Assembly (NCBI GenBank): GCA_002441205.1
Contig: DJVN01000252.1
Span: 1-6,709, forward strand
DNA from: Syntrophaceae bacterium UBA6255
GTDB taxonomy: Bacteria; Desulfobacterota; Syntrophia; Syntrophales; Smithellaceae
Direction: 5' to 3'
Length of the DNA stretch: 6,709 nucleotides
In this document: piece by piece, positions 5,733 to 6,709 of the stretch
Layout of the letters: each line of letters starts with the position of its first letter
Numbering within the stretch: the stretch's first letter is position 1
Made by a program: the position numbers and the translations under genes
The notes under the pieces: generated by a model
Database searches by the model: none
The model's input: the letters and a program-made list of their open reading frames with translations, nothing else
What the model was told of the DNA's origin: nothing

Positions 5733-6620
5733 ATGGGCGATAAGAAAAAGATACTTCCAAAATCTTGCAATCGAGCAGTCTTCAATAAACAATTAGCGAC
5801 CATCCATAAACAACTCTGTCAGTTTATCCGTAGAGAAGAAGCTTCTTATGATGGTTCCTCGAATGTACCCGATTCACTTATGGGACACCTTGAGCGAGTA
5901 GCAGTTTACGCCGTTCGTCTGGCGTCCAAAGAAGGGGTTGATCCAATGCGTGCTGAGCTGGCCGGACTATTTCATGATGCCGGAAAATTTCACGGCGGGA
6001 CATATCATGAAGATAATAAACCGGAAGAAGAATATTCCATTGAGGTACTTCATCAGTTAGCCGAAGACGACGTTTTAAGTCCGGATATTATAGAAGATGT
6101 GTCCGACGCGATTCGACAGCTTTATCGTGACGATTTTAAGCAAACGCCCTTGAGTATGGTTCTTTTTGACGCCGACAATCTGGACAAAATAGGCTTGCTC
6201 GGTATCGCCAATTATTTCATCAAATCGGGTTTGCGGGGCCGGGGAATAACAACCGAAATGATCACCGATCTTACCGTAGAATTAACCTACGCACGATACG
6301 CGGCGCGCAGATTTTATACAAAAACCGGACGCGCTCTTGCCGAGCGCAGATCTACAGACACGATTCATTTTATTCATCACTTTCTCGCAACCCTCAAAGA
6401 AGACGGTCTTTTCGAAACCCGTATTGAACATGCCCTGGTATCCGATGTGGAACTGGAAGTTGTTACACCATCTGCCTGTCATTGCGGCGCAGCCATGAAA
6501 ATAAAACAAACATGGATCGAGCAGGGCGTGAAGTGCACGGAGATTCATCTGGAGATAGCCTGCTCGTCCTGTGGCAACAAACAGAAAATAAAGTTCTGCC
6601 GCCCAATGTTTGTGGTGTGA
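5733..6620 (+). CDS. HD-domain phosphohydrolase with C-terminal zinc-ribbon-like segment
   Basis: A 295-residue predicted cytoplasmic protein. The HD metal site is complete: His52 in MGHLERV, His81-Asp82 in GLFHDAGKF, and Asp146 in FDADNLDKIG. The FDADNLDKIG-x2-GIA stretch and the later KTGRALAERR helix (197-206) resemble the YedJ-like HD hydrolases as remembered, and the front resembles YqeK-type nucleotidases. Metal-dependent hydrolysis of a phosphate ester or nucleotide is likely; the substrate is unknown. Residues about 249-289 contain C249-x-C251-G and C277-x2-C280-G plus C268 and C289, a zinc-ribbon-like pattern not part of ordinary HD proteins. The start is the first ATG after an in-frame stop at 5718, but it has no Shine-Dalgarno sequence. 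It follows the GntR gene by 63 bp on the same strand; a TATAAT at 5683-5688 could be its own -10, though no good -35 accompanies it. A pathway link to the dehydrogenases is not shown. Confidence 0.88.
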   Translation: MGDKKKILPKSCNRAVFNKQLATIHKQLCQFIRREEASYDGSSNVPDSLMGHLERVAVYAVRLASKEGVDPMRAELAGLFHDAGKFHGGTYHEDNKPEEEYSIEVLHQLAEDDVLSPDIIEDVSDAIRQLYRDDFKQTPLSMVLFDADNLDKIGLLGIANYFIKSGLRGRGITTEMITDLTVELTYARYAARRFYTKTGRALAERRSTDTIHFIHHFLATLKEDGLFETRIEHALVSDVELEVVTPSACHCGAAMKIKQTWIEQGVKCTEIHLEIACSSCGNKQKIKFCRPMFVV

Positions 6621-6670
6621 AATCGCACTGGTTGAAGATAATTCCTGAAGAAAATCAATGGTATGAACCC

Positions 6671-6702
6671 CAGGGCAAGCCCTGTACCCTCCGCTATGCG
6701 GG
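6671..6702. repeat. Two adjacent GC-rich hairpins after the HD gene
   Basis: CAGGGC-AA-GCCCTG (6671-6684) is followed six bases later by CCGC-TAT-GCGG (6691-6701). Both are perfect and stand out from the AT-rich spacers of this window. No T-run follows before the window ends, so a standard terminator cannot be claimed. A copy of a dispersed palindromic repeat, or the edge of a mobile element, is possible. Confidence 0.4.
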
Positions 6703-6709
6703 ATTGTTC

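Noticed and set aside
6282..6548. Minus-strand frame of 88 codons inside the HD gene
   Set aside because: It is antisense to the HD gene, including its conserved cysteine motifs, and has no domain signal of its own.

Overview
The window looks like chromosomal DNA of an anaerobic bacterium, most plausibly a syntrophic or sulfate-reducing 'deltaproteobacterial' lineage (Desulfobacterota type). This is inferred from gene content: a NuoG-fused, iron-sulfur-rich formate dehydrogenase catalytic subunit, an iron-containing alcohol dehydrogenase beside an aldehyde dehydrogenase, and moderate GC in genes with very AT-rich spacers. No rRNA or other taxonomic marker is present, so the assignment is tentative. 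No tRNA, CRISPR array, insertion sequence or phage gene was seen.

Layout. Positions 1-1012 (minus) hold the N-terminal third or so of a molybdenum/tungsten formate dehydrogenase large subunit, cut by the left edge before its active-site Sec/Cys. A 212-bp spacer (1013-1224) carries two perfect inverted repeats and a possible promoter. Next comes a tight minus-strand operon, transcribed right to left: a 174-residue SCP2-like (lipid-carrier fold) protein (4154-4678), a GTG-started iron-dependent alcohol dehydrogenase (2912-4123) and an aldehyde dehydrogenase with an aromatic C-terminal extension (1225-2859). A 289-bp AT-rich divergent control region (4679-4967) separates this operon from a plus-strand FCD-type GntR regulator (4968-5669). 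A plus-strand HD-domain phosphohydrolase with a C-terminal zinc-ribbon-like segment (5733-6620) follows. The last 89 bases contain two small GC-rich hairpins.

How the parts may work together. The SCP2-like protein, alcohol dehydrogenase and aldehyde dehydrogenase form a plausible alcohol -> aldehyde -> carboxylate route. The carrier-like first gene hints at a hydrophobic substrate. The divergent GntR protein is the obvious local regulator: a 19-bp perfect palindrome, ATTGTCGACTGTCGACAAT, sits where predicted promoters for both directions overlap, so one bound repressor could control both its own gene and the operon. The formate dehydrogenase downstream has its own spacer and candidate promoter and could interconvert reducing equivalents and formate, as in syntrophic electron disposal. 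The HD protein's link to the pathway is unknown.

The most interesting items are the carrier-ADH-ALDH module with its palindromic control region, the apparent loss of metal ligands in the GntR effector domain, and the HD plus zinc-ribbon architecture.
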